Origin: an uncultured Pelagibacteraceae bacterium
GTDB lineage: Bacteria; Pseudomonadota; Alphaproteobacteria; Pelagibacterales; Pelagibacteraceae
Assembly (NCBI GenBank): GCA_902623305.1
Contig: CACNTB010000010.1
Coordinates: 1-34,523, forward strand
Length of the DNA: 34,523 nucleotides
Reading direction: 5' to 3'
Made by a program: the position numbers and the translations under genes. This document shows, piece after piece, positions 14,279 to 25,506 of the stretch (the stretch's first letter is position 1; every line of letters begins with the position of its first letter). Below the pieces are notes generated by a model. It was not told where the DNA came from. It did no database searches and saw only the letters and a list, made by a program, of their open reading frames with translations.

Positions 14279-16105
14279 CTAGCTTTCTAAGAAACTTTTT
14301 AGTTGTTTTGACCTGCTAGGGTGTTTTAATTTTCTGAGTGCCTTTGCCTCTATTTGTCTAATTCTTTCCCTAGTAACAGAAAACTGAAGACCAACTTCTT
14401 CAAGAGTATGGTCAGTATTCATCCCAACGCCAAATCGCATTCTTAAAACTCTCTCCTCTCTTGGAGTAAGTGTAGATAAAATTTTAGTAGTAGCTTCTCC
14501 AAGATTTGATTTGATTGCTTGCTCAAGTGGAGCTAAAGCTTTGGTGTCTTCAATAAAGTCTCCTAAACTGCTATCTTCTTCATCTCCAACTGGTTTTTCT
14601 AATGAAACAGGCTCCTTAGAAATTTTTAATACTTTTCTTACTTTATCAAGGGGCATTCTTAACTTTTGTGCTAATTCTTCAGGAGTAGCTTCTCGACCAA
14701 ATTCACTTAAAATTAACCTTTGTGTTCTTACTATCTTATTAATTGTTTCAATCATATGTACCGGTATTCTAATTGTTCTAGCTTGGTCAGCTATGGATCT
14801 GGTTATTGCTTGTCTTATCCACCAAGTTGCATATGTCGAAAATTTATAACCACGTCTATATTCAAATTTATCAACAGCTTTCATTAATCCAATGTTTCCT
14901 TCTTGAATTAAATCTAAGAACTGAAGCCCACGATTTGTATATTTTTTAGCTATTGAGATTACTAATCTCAAATTAGCCTCTACCATTTCTTTTTTTGCTA
15001 TTCTTGATTCTTTTTCTCCTTTTTGAACTCTGCTTACTAATTTTTTAAAATCTGTGACAGATATACCAAGTTTATAACTAATTTCGATTAATCTTTCCCT
15101 AATATTTTTAAACTCTTCTTTGTTTTTAGAAAAAAATTGTTTCCAAGTAATATTTGTATCTAAAAATTTTTTTAAATTTGGATTTATTTCGTTACCTACA
15201 TAAAATTTTATAAATTCATTTCTTGGAATTTTATGATCCATGGCTAATCTTAAAAGATTTCCCTCTAATGATATAATTTTTTTATTTTCTATATAATGTT
15301 TCTGTACAAGCTCTTCTAATACTGAAGGGGATAGCTGTAATGATTTTATATTTTCTAAAATATCATTAACAATTTTTTCATAAGATTTTTCTTTAGCCGA
15401 TGAAAAATTTTGAGAGTTTAAAACATTTTCTAATTTTTCTTTTTGATATTTAATTAATTTAGAGTATTCTTTAGTTAATGTATTAACGGTTTTTAAAACT
15501 TTTGGTTTAATTTCTGTTTCCATAGCTGCGAGTGTTGGGTTAAAGTCATCATCTTCATCTTCATTAGTTCCATCTTCTTTATCTATTTCACCAGAATTTT
15601 TTTGTTTAGCACTTGGACCTGTAGATTCATCCTCCATATAATTTGTATCAATATCAATTATCTCTCTAACTAAAATTTCATCTTTTTGTAATTGATCATT
15701 CCATTCAAAAAACTGTTGTGCGGTTATGGGGCTTTGAGAAAGCGCTATAAGCATCACATCTTTTCCTGCCTCAATTCTTTTTGCTATAGCTATCTCACCT
15801 TCTCTTGATAATAATTCAACTCCTCCCATCTCTCTTAAATACATTCTTATGGGGTCATCACTTTTTTCTATTGTTTTTCCTTCCTCTTTATTTGAATTTT
15901 CTTTTTTTCTTAAAACTTTAAAATCTGATTTCTTTTCAACTAAAGTAATATTTTCATCAAGTATGTGTATAAAAGCTTGGGCTAAATTTTCGTCAGATAA
16001 ATTTCTTTTTCCAAGAGATTTGCTTAACTCTTCATAAGTAATGAAACCTCTATGAGTTCCCCTACCCATAAGTCTAGCAAATGATTTAGTAATAATTCTT
16101 TCCAC
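14279..16105 (-). CDS. rpoD: Primary RNA polymerase sigma factor (sigma-70)
   Basis: RpoD directs core RNA polymerase to housekeeping promoters. The 608 residues show a shortened N-terminal region, region 1.2 with [21 protein letters not shown], an acidic nonconserved insert (about 160-360), region 2 with [37 protein letters not shown] (about 405-440), region 3, and the region 4.2 helix-turn-helix [20 protein letters not shown] (about 567-586). The start codon is GTG at 16105. It is the third gene after yqeY and dnaG, 67 bases downstream of dnaG; that gap contains a TTGACA on the minus strand, so an extra promoter is possible. tRNA-Val follows after 4 bases and may be cotranscribed. Confidence 0.97.
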   Translation of the reverse strand: MERIITKSFARLMGRGTHRGFITYEELSKSLGKRNLSDENLAQAFIHILDENITLVEKKSDFKVLRKKENSNKEEGKTIEKSDDPIRMYLREMGGVELLSREGEIAIAKRIEAGKDVMLIALSQSPITAQQFFEWNDQLQKDEILVREIIDIDTNYMEDESTGPSAKQKNSGEIDKEDGTNEDEDDDFNPTLAAMETEIKPKVLKTVNTLTKEYSKLIKYQKEKLENVLNSQNFSSAKEKSYEKIVNDILENIKSLQLSPSVLEELVQKHYIENKKIISLEGNLLRLAMDHKIPRNEFIKFYVGNEINPNLKKFLDTNITWKQFFSKNKEEFKNIRERLIEISYKLGISVTDFKKLVSRVQKGEKESRIAKKEMVEANLRLVISIAKKYTNRGLQFLDLIQEGNIGLMKAVDKFEYRRGYKFSTYATWWIRQAITRSIADQARTIRIPVHMIETINKIVRTQRLILSEFGREATPEELAQKLRMPLDKVRKVLKISKEPVSLEKPVGDEEDSSLGDFIEDTKALAPLEQAIKSNLGEATTKILSTLTPREERVLRMRFGVGMNTDHTLEEVGLQFSVTRERIRQIEAKALRKLKHPSRSKQLKSFLES

Positions 16106-16172
16106 AGTATTTTGAGTTTGGAGATCTTATATAATGTCAATTACATAAAAATCCATTACTAATTTAGTCTGT

Positions 16173-17948
16173 TTAATTGAGATTCTGCTTTTTTTTTAGC
16201 TCTTTTAGCTCATTAAACGTAGTCTCACTCATATCAACTGAAAACTTTGATTCTAATTCTTGAATTCTGAACTCAAGATCATAATTCATTAAATCTCTAG
16301 AGATATCCTCTAGTAATTCAATTATTTTTTTATCATTCCCAGGTTGGTTTTTTAAAATATGTTTGATTGGAGCAAATTTGTTAATTTTTTCAATTAATTG
16401 AACATCCAAGTTAAGATCTTGAATTGAAATTTGTGAACCAGATTTTAATTTTTCAATAATCTTTTCAAATATTTTTTTATTAAAATCAGTAAATAATTTA
16501 ATATTTTCAATCAGATGAATATTTACTTGCAAAAAATCTAATTTATTTATTACTAAATATAATAAAGAAAACTCTTTTAATTCAACACCAGTCAAAGACT
16601 GACTCTCTTGAAAATATTTTTTTGTACTTTCTAAAGATTTTGTTTTTTTGTAATAAAATTTTTTATTATTTTGGTTAGAATGCGGTGTTAACTCAGCGAT
16701 TTTTTCTAAAAAATATTCCAGAACATATTTTTTTATAAAATCGTCTTTTATTGTATTTGCAATTCCTCTTAATTTTTTCTCGAAAATAGCCATAGATGAA
16801 GGATTATTTTTAGTTTGTTTTTTATAATGACTAAAAATAAATTGATGGATTGATAATTTACTCTGCTTTGTAAAATCTATAAAATTATCTTTACCATTTT
16901 TATTTACATAGCTATCAGGATCTTCTTTGTCTGGTAGAAATAAAAATGATATTTGTTTTTCAGGTTTCAGTTCCTTTATTGAATTTTCAGCGGCTCTTAC
17001 AGCAGCTTTATATCCGCTTTCGTCACCATCAAAACAAATTATGATATCATCAAAGAATTGGTTTAAAGTTAAAATTTGCTTGTCAGTTAAAGACGTGCCA
17101 AGATTTGCAACCACATTATCAATTCCATTTTTATTAAGACCTACAACATCCATATATCCTTCAACTAGATAAATGTGATCAATTTTGTTAGAAAGTTTTC
17201 TCGCTGAATCCAAATTATATAAATTTGATCCTTTTTTAAAAAAATTTGTTTCAGGTGAATTTATATATTTAGCTAAGTAATCTAAATTTTCAATTATTCT
17301 TCCTCCTAATGCTATTGGTTGGCCTGAAATATTATTGATTGGAAATATTAATCGACCTCTAAATCTTTCAACATATATTTTTTTTTTCTCGTCTAAATAA
17401 AATAAACCAGTTTCTACTAAAGTTTTTTCACTGTAGTCTTTTTTTAATTTTTCGAAAAAATTTGGATTTTTTTCTATGTATCCTATTTTAAATTTTTTTA
17501 CTTCATCTTTACTTAGCGATCTATTTTTTAAATAGTCTCTAGCAATTGAATAGTTTTCATTTTTTAAAAGTTCATTGTGATAAAATTCAACATAATGACT
17601 AAAAATGGATTTATACTCACTCCACTTTTTTTCTCTTTCTTCATCTTGTTTTGAAAACATATAAGGTTGCATCCCTGCTAATTGAGCTAGGTATTTAACT
17701 GCTTCACCAAATTTTAAATTTTGAGTTTTCATCACAAAATCAAAAATATTTCCATGTTCAGAAGTTGCAAAACAATGATAAAATTCTTTTTCATCATTCA
17801 CAGTGAACGAGGGTGTTTTTTCATTTTTGAAAGGTGATAAACCTACAAATTCTTTGCCTCTTTTTTTTAGGGAAACAGATTTTGATACTACTGATGAAAC
17901 TTTCAGCCTATTTTTAATTTCATCAAGATACTCTTTTGGGTATTTCAT
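16173..17948 (-). CDS. dnaG: DNA primase
   Basis: DnaG lays down RNA primers for replication. The 591 residues have the CHC2-type N-terminal domain (about 35-72), the catalytic core, and the TOPRIM motifs EGYMD (263-267) and DGDESG (307-312), followed by a divergent C-terminal DnaB-interaction region. The N-terminal zinc site is largely lost: the usual Cys-Pro-Phe-His reads SPFK (38-41) and the usual CFGC reads CFAT (59-62), leaving one of four ligands. I recall similar ligand loss in other alphaproteobacterial primases, so this is probably lineage-wide and not damage. The ATG overlaps the yqeY stop (TAATG). Confidence 0.96.
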   Translation of the reverse strand: MKYPKEYLDEIKNRLKVSSVVSKSVSLKKRGKEFVGLSPFKNEKTPSFTVNDEKEFYHCFATSEHGNIFDFVMKTQNLKFGEAVKYLAQLAGMQPYMFSKQDEEREKKWSEYKSIFSHYVEFYHNELLKNENYSIARDYLKNRSLSKDEVKKFKIGYIEKNPNFFEKLKKDYSEKTLVETGLFYLDEKKKIYVERFRGRLIFPINNISGQPIALGGRIIENLDYLAKYINSPETNFFKKGSNLYNLDSARKLSNKIDHIYLVEGYMDVVGLNKNGIDNVVANLGTSLTDKQILTLNQFFDDIIICFDGDESGYKAAVRAAENSIKELKPEKQISFLFLPDKEDPDSYVNKNGKDNFIDFTKQSKLSIHQFIFSHYKKQTKNNPSSMAIFEKKLRGIANTIKDDFIKKYVLEYFLEKIAELTPHSNQNNKKFYYKKTKSLESTKKYFQESQSLTGVELKEFSLLYLVINKLDFLQVNIHLIENIKLFTDFNKKIFEKIIEKLKSGSQISIQDLNLDVQLIEKINKFAPIKHILKNQPGNDKKIIELLEDISRDLMNYDLEFRIQELESKFSVDMSETTFNELKELKKKQNLN

Positions 17949-18409
17949 TATTTATTCAGTAATTCTTTGATTATTGATCCTGCTTTTGAAAAATCAATTT
18001 CGTCTGCATGAGTTTTTTTTAGTTCACTCATAACTTTACCCATATCTTTTAATGAATTTGCTCCAATTTTCGAAATAACATCTGAACAAATTTTCTTAGT
18101 TTCCTCTTCACTAAGTTGCTTTGGTAAAAAACTTGTTAAAATATCGTATTCATTTTGCTCGACCTCTAAAAGATCTGTTCTATTATTCTTTTTATAAATA
18201 TCGATCGATTCGGCTCGTTGTTTAACCATTTTTTTTAAAAGTTTCTTAATATCCTCATCATCAGTTTCTTTTTTGTTAGGACCCGATCTATTAACAATGT
18301 CTAAATCCTTAATTGAAGATAATATTAACCTATAGGTTGATATTTTATTTTTATCTTTAGATTTTAAAGCATTTTTATATTCATTTTCGATGGTGTGTTT
18401 TAATGACAT
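17948..18409 (-). CDS. yqeY: GatB/YqeY domain protein
   Basis: A 153-residue protein with the YqeY fold, related to the tRNA-binding C-terminal domain of GatB: helical start ENEYKNALKSKDKNKISTYRLILSS-like segment (about 7-35), KKMVKQRAESIDIYKKNNR, an EYDILTSFLPKQLSEEE motif and a final helical domain with DMGKVMSELK. Its exact role is not established; it may aid tRNA or amidotransferase function. It is the first gene of the yqeY-dnaG-rpoD operon and is divergent from carA across 126 bases. Confidence 0.9.
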   Translation of the reverse strand: MSLKHTIENEYKNALKSKDKNKISTYRLILSSIKDLDIVNRSGPNKKETDDEDIKKLLKKMVKQRAESIDIYKKNNRTDLLEVEQNEYDILTSFLPKQLSEEETKKICSDVISKIGANSLKDMGKVMSELKKTHADEIDFSKAGSIIKELLNK

Positions 18410-18485
18410 TGTTTTTTAATCTACTTTAAAGAAAAAATTCTTCAAAAGAAAAATTGTTTTTTTACAATTTTATATTACATCTCTG

Positions 18486-18514
18486 TTGCGATAATAAGGC
18501 AATTATTGTATTAA
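18486..18514 (+). promoter_or_regulatory. Candidate carA promoter
   Basis: TTGCGA (18486-18491) and TATTAA (18509-18514) are 17 bases apart. Initiation would fall near 18521, inside a perfect 12-base palindrome AACTCATGAGTT (18520-18531), leaving a leader of only about 15 bases before the TTG start at 18536. Confidence 0.5.
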
Positions 18515-18535
18515 CCTTTAACTCATGAGTTGTAA

Positions 18536-19732
18536 TTGAAGAAAAAAGCAAAAAAAACTAACTCAAAAATAAAATCTCAAATCAACACAGGCGTTTTAGT
18601 TCTTGAAAATAAAAAGATATTTAAAGGAATTGGAATCGGATACCAAGGCGAAGCCACTGGCGAAGTTTGCTTTAATACATCCTTAACAGGTTATCAAGAA
18701 ATTATCTCTGATCCATCATACGCAGGTCAAATTATTAACTTTACCTTTCCTCATATTGGAAATGTTGGAACCAACAATGAAGATCATGAGTCTGATAAAA
18801 TATGGGCAAAAGGAGTAATAATTAACTCTGAGATAACCTCACCATCAAATTACAGATCATTACTACATTTAGATGCTTGGCTTAAAAAAAATAAAATTGT
18901 CGGAATTACTGGTTTAGACACAAGAAGCCTTACAAATTTTATAAGAGATAAAGGGGCGCCAAAGGGAACAATATCTTATTTAAAGAATGGTAAATTTAAT
19001 ATTAGTAAACTAACGAATACTACAATTAAATGGAGTGGATTAAAAAATTTAGATCTTGCACAAGTAGTTTCAACAAAAAAAAATTATGCTTGGAGAGGTC
19101 TTCAAACATGGAAAAAAAGTAAAGGATATAAAAAGAATAATAAAAATTTATACCACGTAGTTGCAGTTGATTATGGAATCAAAAAGAATATATTAAGATA
19201 TTTCTCTGACTTTAACTGTAAGGTTACAGTTGTTTCTTGTAAAACAGATGCACAAAAAATACTAAGTTTGAAACCAAATGGAATTTTCTTATCTAATGGA
19301 CCAGGAGACCCAGCTGCAACCGGAAAATACTCAATCGAAATAATTAATGAGCTTATAAAAAATAATTTACCTATATTTGGTATTTGTTTAGGTCATCAAA
19401 TTTTAGCATTAGCTTTAGGTGGCAAAACAAAAAAAATGAAGTTGGGACATAGAGGTGCAAACCACCCAGTAAAAAATTTAGTTCATGACAAAGTTGAAAT
19501 TACCAGTCAAAATCATGGATTTGTAGTGGTTGAAGAAACCTTGCCAAAAAAAATTGAAGTAACTCATAAATCTCTTTTTGATAATACTATTGAAGGAATA
19601 AAACTTAAAAATAAACCAATTTTTTCAGTTCAATATCATCCAGAATCTAATCCTGGGCCGCAAGATAGTGTTTATTTGTTTAAAGAATTTATTAACAATA
19701 TGAAAAAAAATGCCAAAAAGAAAAGATATTAA
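18536..19732 (+). CDS. carA: Carbamoyl-phosphate synthase small subunit
   Basis: CarA hydrolyses glutamine and feeds ammonia to CarB for carbamoyl phosphate, used in arginine and pyrimidine synthesis. The 398 residues have the N-terminal CPSase domain ([15 protein letters not shown], about 42-56) and a class I glutamine amidotransferase domain with nucleophile Cys284 in FGICLGHQ and the His368/Glu370 pair in QYHPES. The start is TTG at 18536: an in-frame TAA precedes it directly and no ATG or GTG occurs near the N-terminus. ATGAG upstream supplies a weak ribosome-binding site. It overlaps carB by 23 bases. Confidence 0.95.
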   Translation: MKKKAKKTNSKIKSQINTGVLVLENKKIFKGIGIGYQGEATGEVCFNTSLTGYQEIISDPSYAGQIINFTFPHIGNVGTNNEDHESDKIWAKGVIINSEITSPSNYRSLLHLDAWLKKNKIVGITGLDTRSLTNFIRDKGAPKGTISYLKNGKFNISKLTNTTIKWSGLKNLDLAQVVSTKKNYAWRGLQTWKKSKGYKKNNKNLYHVVAVDYGIKKNILRYFSDFNCKVTVVSCKTDAQKILSLKPNGIFLSNGPGDPAATGKYSIEIINELIKNNLPIFGICLGHQILALALGGKTKKMKLGHRGANHPVKNLVHDKVEITSQNHGFVVVEETLPKKIEVTHKSLFDNTIEGIKLKNKPIFSVQYHPESNPGPQDSVYLFKEFINNMKKNAKKKRY

Positions 19733-22700
19733 AAAAATTTTAGTCGTGGGTGCTGGTCCAATAATTATAGGACAAGCATGTGAATTTGATTATTCAGGAA
19801 CGCAAGCATGTAAAGCTCTAAAAGATGAAAGTTATAAAGTAGTTTTAATAAACTCAAATCCTGCAACCATTATGACAGATCCAGATGTTGCAGATAAAAC
19901 ATATATTGAGCCAATTACACTAGATGTATTAGAAAAAATTCTCAAAAAGGAAAAGCCAGATGCAATTTTACCAACTATGGGAGGTCAAACTGCACTTAAT
20001 ATTGCAATGGAAGCTGAGAAAAAAGGAATACTTAAAAAATACAAAATAGAATTGATAGGAGCTAATTCTAATGCAATTTCTAACGCTGAAGACAGAAAGA
20101 AATTTAGAAAAAATATGATTGATATTGGTTTAGATTTACCAAAATCTGAAATTGTCATTAACAATAACCAAGCATCAAAAGTATTAAAGAAAATTGGTTT
20201 ACCTGCAATTATAAGACCTGCATTTACACTTGGTGGACTCGGTGGAGGAATAGCTAAAACTAAAAAAGATTATTTTAAGATTGTTAAGAGTGGATTGCAT
20301 GAGTCTCCAGTAAGCCAAGTTCTTGTTGAGGAATGTTTAGAAGGTTGGAAAGAATTTGAAATGGAGGTGGTAAGAGATAAGAAAGATAATTGTATCATCA
20401 TTTGTTCAATTGAAAATATAGATCCGATGGGAATTCATACTGGTGATTCAGTTACAATTGCACCTGCTCTCACTCTTACTGATAAAGAATACCAGGTAAT
20501 GAGAAATGCATCTATTGCATGTTTAAGAAAAATTGGCGTTGAAACTGGAGGATCAAATGTTCAATTTGCTATCAACCCTAAAAACGGTCGAATGGTTGTC
20601 ATTGAAATGAATCCACGTGTATCAAGATCATCAGCACTTGCATCAAAAGCAACTGGATTTCCAATTGCTAAAGTGGCTGCAAAATTAGCAGTTGGTTATA
20701 CTCTGGATGAATTAAAAAATGAAATAACTAAAGTTACACCTGCATCGTTTGAGCCAAGTATAGATTATGTTGTAACTAAAATTCCAAGATTTACTTTTGA
20801 AAAATTTTCAACCTCTCCTGCAACTTTAGGAACATCTATGAAATCAGTTGGTGAAGCAATGGCTATTGGAAGAAACTTTAAGGAGTCTCTTCAAAAAGCG
20901 CTCGTATCTCTTGAGACTGGTTTTTCAGGTTTAGATAGAATTTTTGATTTAAATAAAAGACAAATTGAAAAAAAGCTTAAAGAAACAATACCAAACAAGA
21001 TATTACTAGTCGCCGAAGCAATTAGAAAAAAAGTAGATTTAAAAAAAATATATAATTCATCAAAAATTGATCCTTGGTTTTTAGAACAAATTAAAGAAAT
21101 AGTTAATTGTGAAACACAGATTAAAAGTAAAGGACTTCCCAAAGATTTTGCAGAATTTAATAAAATAAAATCAATAGGATTTTCGGATAAAAAACTTTCA
21201 GAATTAACTAATACTTCTGAAGACGTTGTGAGAAGAAAAAGATCAGCGCTTAAAGTACTTCCGGTTTATAAAAAAGTAGATACGTGTGCTGCTGAATTTA
21301 AATCTTTTACTCCATATATGTACTCAACTTATCAAAGAAATTTTTCCATTAACTCAGAATGTGAAGCCGACCCATCAAATAAGAAAAAAATAATTATACT
21401 TGGAGGAGGACCAAATAGAATTGGTCAAGGAATTGAATTTGATTATTGCTGTTGCCAGGCAAGTTTTTCATTAAAAGATGCAGGTTTTGAGACTATAATG
21501 GTTAATTGTAACCCTGAAACAGTATCAACAGACTATGATACGAGTGATAGATTATACTTTGAACCTTTAAAAGAAGAGTACGTTTTTAATATAATTAAAA
21601 AAGAACAAGAAAAAGGAAATCTGATAGGTGTAATAGCTCAGTTTGGCGGTCAAACGCCAATTAAGCTTGCTAAATTTTTATATAACAACAAGCTTCCAAT
21701 TTTAGGAACTCAATATACTTCTATCGATTTAGCAGAAGATAGAGATCGATTTAGAAATTTATTAAATAAACTAAAACTCAAACAGGCAGAGAGTGGAATT
21801 GCAAAGACATTTAATCAGGCAATAAAAATTGCAGATAAAATAGGCTTACCATTAATGGTAAGACCTTCGTATGTTCTTGGCGGAAGAGCAATGGAGATTG
21901 TTCATGAAAAAAATCAGCTTAAAAAATTTGTTGTAGAAGCATTTAAAGCTGCAGAAGAAAATCCAATTTTGATTGATAAATTTATCAATCATGCAATGGA
22001 GGTAGATGTGGATGCCATATCAGATGGAAAACAGGTTCATGTTGCAGGTATTATGCAACATATTGAAGAAGCTGGAATTCATTCAGGAGACTCCGCATGT
22101 AGCCTACCCCCTGTATCAATTAAACCATACCTTCTTAGAGAAATAGAAAATCAAACTAAAAAATTAGCGATAGCTTTAAATGTTAAAGGTTTCATGAATG
22201 TACAGTTTGCAATTAAAAAAGATGAAATTTTCGTGATCGAAGTTAATCCAAGAGCTAGTCGAACAGTTCCTTTCGTATCAAAAGCAAAAGGATTGCCTCT
22301 AGCTAAAATAGCATCAAGAGTAATGGCTGGTGAAAAGCTATCTAAGTTTAATTTAAAAGATAAATCTAAAGGTATGTATGCAGTTAAAGAAGCTGTATTC
22401 CCATTTAATAAATTTCCAAACAGTGACTTATTGTTAGGGCCCGAAATGAAATCAACTGGGGAGGTTATGGGGTTTGATAAAAACTTTGGAATGGCTTTTG
22501 CTAAAAGTCAAATTGCAGCAGCAAACTCTTTACCAAAACAAGGGTTAGCTTTTATATCTCTAAAGAACTCACATAAAGATGAGGGAATAGATTTAGCAAA
22601 AGAACTTCTTAAACTTAAGTTTTCATTATGTGCAACTAGAGGAACTGCAGAATATATTCGAAAACACGGAATGAAATGCAAAATTATAAACAAAGTAAGC

Positions 22701-22934
22701 ACTGGATCTCCTCATATAGTTGACATCTTAGACTCTAAAAAAATTGCACTCGTTATTAATACTGGAGGTGGAAAAAGAGAGTATAGGGTAAGTGATGCTA
22801 TCGCTATTAGAAGAGCGGCACTTAAAAATAAAGTTCCTTATTGTACCAATATGTCTACAGCTCAAGCATGTTTAGAAGCAATTAAGTCGCTAAAAACAAA
22901 AAAATTAGAAGTTACATCTTTACAAGACGTTTAA
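19710..22934 (+). CDS. carB: Carbamoyl-phosphate synthase large subunit
   Basis: CarB makes carbamoyl phosphate from bicarbonate, ATP and the ammonia delivered by CarA. At 1074 residues it has full length. It shows the internal duplication: two ATP-grasp halves, the first opening [20 protein letters not shown] and the second at about 550 with [19 protein letters not shown], each followed by the paired FEPxxxDYV/NPRxSR-type motifs, an oligomerisation domain between them, and a C-terminal MGS-like allosteric domain (about 940-1070, [15 protein letters not shown]). It overlaps carA by 23 bases and the converging gene on the minus strand by 4. Confidence 0.97.
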   Translation: MPKRKDIKKILVVGAGPIIIGQACEFDYSGTQACKALKDESYKVVLINSNPATIMTDPDVADKTYIEPITLDVLEKILKKEKPDAILPTMGGQTALNIAMEAEKKGILKKYKIELIGANSNAISNAEDRKKFRKNMIDIGLDLPKSEIVINNNQASKVLKKIGLPAIIRPAFTLGGLGGGIAKTKKDYFKIVKSGLHESPVSQVLVEECLEGWKEFEMEVVRDKKDNCIIICSIENIDPMGIHTGDSVTIAPALTLTDKEYQVMRNASIACLRKIGVETGGSNVQFAINPKNGRMVVIEMNPRVSRSSALASKATGFPIAKVAAKLAVGYTLDELKNEITKVTPASFEPSIDYVVTKIPRFTFEKFSTSPATLGTSMKSVGEAMAIGRNFKESLQKALVSLETGFSGLDRIFDLNKRQIEKKLKETIPNKILLVAEAIRKKVDLKKIYNSSKIDPWFLEQIKEIVNCETQIKSKGLPKDFAEFNKIKSIGFSDKKLSELTNTSEDVVRRKRSALKVLPVYKKVDTCAAEFKSFTPYMYSTYQRNFSINSECEADPSNKKKIIILGGGPNRIGQGIEFDYCCCQASFSLKDAGFETIMVNCNPETVSTDYDTSDRLYFEPLKEEYVFNIIKKEQEKGNLIGVIAQFGGQTPIKLAKFLYNNKLPILGTQYTSIDLAEDRDRFRNLLNKLKLKQAESGIAKTFNQAIKIADKIGLPLMVRPSYVLGGRAMEIVHEKNQLKKFVVEAFKAAEENPILIDKFINHAMEVDVDAISDGKQVHVAGIMQHIEEAGIHSGDSACSLPPVSIKPYLLREIENQTKKLAIALNVKGFMNVQFAIKKDEIFVIEVNPRASRTVPFVSKAKGLPLAKIASRVMAGEKLSKFNLKDKSKGMYAVKEAVFPFNKFPNSDLLLGPEMKSTGEVMGFDKNFGMAFAKSQIAAANSLPKQGLAFISLKNSHKDEGIDLAKELLKLKFSLCATRGTAEYIRKHGMKCKIINKVSTGSPHIVDILDSKKIALVINTGGGKREYRVSDAIAIRRAALKNKVPYCTNMSTAQACLEAIKSLKTKKLEVTSLQDV

Positions 22935-23596
22935 GGATTTACTTTCCAATCAGTTTTGAAAGTAACGTAATTTACTTGAATACAACGTCTTTCTTTAACA
23001 ATTTTTTTCTTTTCCATACCATGCCAAGTGTTCGGGCCACTAGTAAACATATACCCATAGTTATTTTTATAAGGAACTGTTTTAACTTTTTCTAACTTTT
23101 CATTATAAAAATCTGTACCAAGATCCTCAGATTCATTAGCATTATTAACAAATATCAATCCTGACATTAGTTTTTCTTTTATATCACAATGAGGCTTCAG
23201 CCAAAAACCCTCTCTATCGCAAATAACTTCTACTCTAACATATGAATTAGATAAATCTTTATTAATCATTTTTGAAATAGTTTGACAAACCTCTTTGGAT
23301 CTTAATTCGTTAATAAATTTAACTAGGTTGGGAAATTGTTTTTCATTTTCTTTTGTTACAAAACATCTGAATTTTATTGCCTCGCCACCAGATGCTATTC
23401 CTTCTCTAAATTCAGCTGCACCACCATCAATTGCTCTAGTACCATCATAGCTAAGATTGTGCTTACTCACATCTGGAATATCAGCTTTAACTATTTCTTC
23501 TATTGCTCCATCTGTGAGTGCATTACTATACTCCCAATGATCAAAGGGAAATTTATGTTTTTTTGAACGAGTTTGAATTGAATTTAAAAAAGACAT
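22931..23596 (-). CDS. 2-oxoglutarate/Fe(II)-dependent oxygenase-like protein
   Basis: The 221-residue protein has the facial triad of 2OG-Fe(II) dioxygenases: His136 and Asp138 in [21 protein letters not shown], distal His192 in GPNTWHGM, and Arg203/Arg204 in [11 protein letters not shown] as likely 2OG ligand. It resembles prolyl-4-hydroxylase-type enzymes, but the substrate (protein, amino acid or surface sugar/lipid) cannot be told. The N-terminal 120 residues are not recognised. It ends 4 bases inside carB and follows the ELM1-family gene with a one-base TAATG overlap, so the two form an operon and may share a pathway. Confidence 0.75.
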   Translation of the reverse strand: MSFLNSIQTRSKKHKFPFDHWEYSNALTDGAIEEIVKADIPDVSKHNLSYDGTRAIDGGAAEFREGIASGGEAIKFRCFVTKENEKQFPNLVKFINELRSKEVCQTISKMINKDLSNSYVRVEVICDREGFWLKPHCDIKEKLMSGLIFVNNANESEDLGTDFYNEKLEKVKTVPYKNNYGYMFTSGPNTWHGMEKKKIVKERRCIQVNYVTFKTDWKVNP

Positions 23597-24540
23597 TAAA
23601 AATTAATTTTTTGTTTGATAATATCCGCTACTCTATTAGTTTCATCAAGTTTTTGATAGCTCCAATCTGCAACTTCTTCACCTAAATTCCTAATAATATT
23701 TAACTCTCTAAACAAATTTCTAAATCTTTTGAACCTTTTGTCATTTTTTTTAGGCAAAATTTCAGCTATATAAATTGGTTTTCCAGTTAGAGCAGCTTCT
23801 GAAATCATTGAGCTTGAATCGCAAGTAACAACAATATTTTCTGCCAGTGCTAAAGCTGATAAATATGCTTTTTTGTCAACATTCATTATAACAGTATGAT
23901 TGTCTCCAAAAAATTCTTTCGCATAATGAATAGTATTGATAGGGGTTCTCATTGAAGGAATCACAACTAATTGAAAGTCATGCTTTTTTAATAATTTATA
24001 TAGATTGGTAAAAATATGGTTCATATTTTTAGTTGAATAATCATAATATTTAGTTGGCCCACCCATAATTAAAGTCCAAATTTTCCTCTCGTCATTTTTA
24101 ATAAATGATTTTAGATAATATTTATTTTCTTCTATTTCGTTCTCAGTTAGATAATGAATTGCACCCTTAGTATTAATAACATTTTTTCCATTTAAAGAAT
24201 CGTGCTCTGGAGCTACAATAAAATCAAAATGATTTAAATCTACTTTTGGATCTTGTATATGAATATTAAATACTTTTTTTTTGGATATATTTTTTAAATG
24301 AATTGAAGGGATAACACTTTTACGCCCACATGAAATAATAATATCAAACTCATTTAGATTTATATTTTTATAAACATTTTTAGAAATGGGTGTTAACTTT
24401 GGTGGTATCACTTTCCAAAAACTATTTAGTTCAACTGTATGGTGAGTAAAATCCAAATCTAAAGCTTTAGCTAAACCTTCTACCTGGCTTATCATGCCAT
24501 GCATTCCCTGAGTTAATAAAATACCTTTTAATTTAGACAT
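23596..24540 (-). CDS. ELM1/DUF1022 family protein (glycosyltransferase-like)
   Basis: A 314-residue member of the family named after the plant mitochondrial fission protein ELM1, common in alphaproteobacteria. Visible family traits are the N-terminal QGMHGMISQVEGLAKAL, the DIIISCGRKSVIPSI segment, FNIHIQDPKVDLNHFD, an IMGGPTKYY strand-loop opening the second domain (about 168), and VTCDSSSMISEAALTGKPIYI (about 239-259), which resembles the nucleotide-sugar pocket of GT-B glycosyltransferases. It may modify a cell-surface glycan or lipid. It is divergent from trxB across 21 bases and coupled to the oxygenase-like gene downstream. Confidence 0.82.
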   Translation of the reverse strand: MSKLKGILLTQGMHGMISQVEGLAKALDLDFTHHTVELNSFWKVIPPKLTPISKNVYKNINLNEFDIIISCGRKSVIPSIHLKNISKKKVFNIHIQDPKVDLNHFDFIVAPEHDSLNGKNVINTKGAIHYLTENEIEENKYYLKSFIKNDERKIWTLIMGGPTKYYDYSTKNMNHIFTNLYKLLKKHDFQLVVIPSMRTPINTIHYAKEFFGDNHTVIMNVDKKAYLSALALAENIVVTCDSSSMISEAALTGKPIYIAEILPKKNDKRFKRFRNLFRELNIIRNLGEEVADWSYQKLDETNRVADIIKQKINF

Positions 24541-24561
24541 TAATCACTATATAGCTTTCAT

Positions 24562-25506
24562 ATGAGTCAAAATCCAACTAAACACACAAAAGTGTTAATA
24601 ATTGGATCCGGCCCTGCCGGATACACCGCAGCAGTTTATGCTGCTCGTGCAATGTTAAATCCCATTTTGGTTTATGGATCTGAGCCGGGAGGACAATTAA
24701 CTACAACAACTGATGTTGAAAATTATCCAGGATTTTCAGAAGTTATTCAAGGACCATGGTTAATGGATCAGATGAAAGAACAGGCAAAAGCAGTTGGAAC
24801 TGAAATGATTGAGGACCATATTGGATCTGTAAATTTAAAAAGCTCTCCATTTGAAGCAATTGGCGATAGTGGTCAGAAATATACTGCTGATAGTATTATT
24901 ATATCTACTGGAGCTCAAGCAAGATGGTTAAATATAAAATCAGAACAAGAATTTAGAGGTTTTGGAGTTTCGGCCTGTGCTACATGCGATGGTTTCTTTT
25001 TTAAAGATAAAAAAGTTGCAGTAGTTGGAGGAGGAAATGCTGCTGTAGAGGAAGCAATGTTTCTCACAAAGTTTGCTTCGAAAGTAAAATTAATTCATAG
25101 AAGAGATAGTCTAAGAGCTGAAAAGATGCTTCAAAAAAAATTAATGGAAAATAAAAAAATAGAAATTATTTGGGATTCGGTTGTTGAAGATGTAATTGGT
25201 GATAAAGATCCTAAAAATGTTAAAGGTTTAAAAATTAAAAATCTAAAAACAAATAATGTAGAAGAATTAAAACTAGACGGTGTTTTCATTGCAATTGGTC
25301 ATGATCCTGCAACTAAACTTTTTAAAGATCAGTTAGAAATGGACACCGAAGGTTATTTAGTTACTAAACCGGATTCTACAGAGACAAATGTTCCTGGTGT
25401 TTATGCTGCTGGAGATGTTAAGGATAAAACTTTTAGACAAGCCGTTACTGCTGCAGGAATGGGGTGTATGGCGGCATTAGAGGCTGAAAAATTTTTATCT
25501 CACTAA
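24562..25506 (+). CDS. trxB: Thioredoxin-disulfide reductase
   Basis: TrxB uses NADPH to reduce thioredoxin. The 314 residues carry the FAD motif GSGPAGYTAAVYAARA (about 15-30), the redox-active CATC (Cys139, Cys142), the NADPH-binding VVGGGNAAVEEA (about 154-165) followed by the basic HRRDSLRAEK, and the C-terminal FAD contact GVYAAGDVKDKTFRQAVTAA. The length is normal. Its last 12 bases overlap the converging gene on the minus strand. Confidence 0.97.
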   Translation: MSQNPTKHTKVLIIGSGPAGYTAAVYAARAMLNPILVYGSEPGGQLTTTTDVENYPGFSEVIQGPWLMDQMKEQAKAVGTEMIEDHIGSVNLKSSPFEAIGDSGQKYTADSIIISTGAQARWLNIKSEQEFRGFGVSACATCDGFFFKDKKVAVVGGGNAAVEEAMFLTKFASKVKLIHRRDSLRAEKMLQKKLMENKKIEIIWDSVVEDVIGDKDPKNVKGLKIKNLKTNNVEELKLDGVFIAIGHDPATKLFKDQLEMDTEGYLVTKPDSTETNVPGVYAAGDVKDKTFRQAVTAAGMGCMAALEAEKFLSH

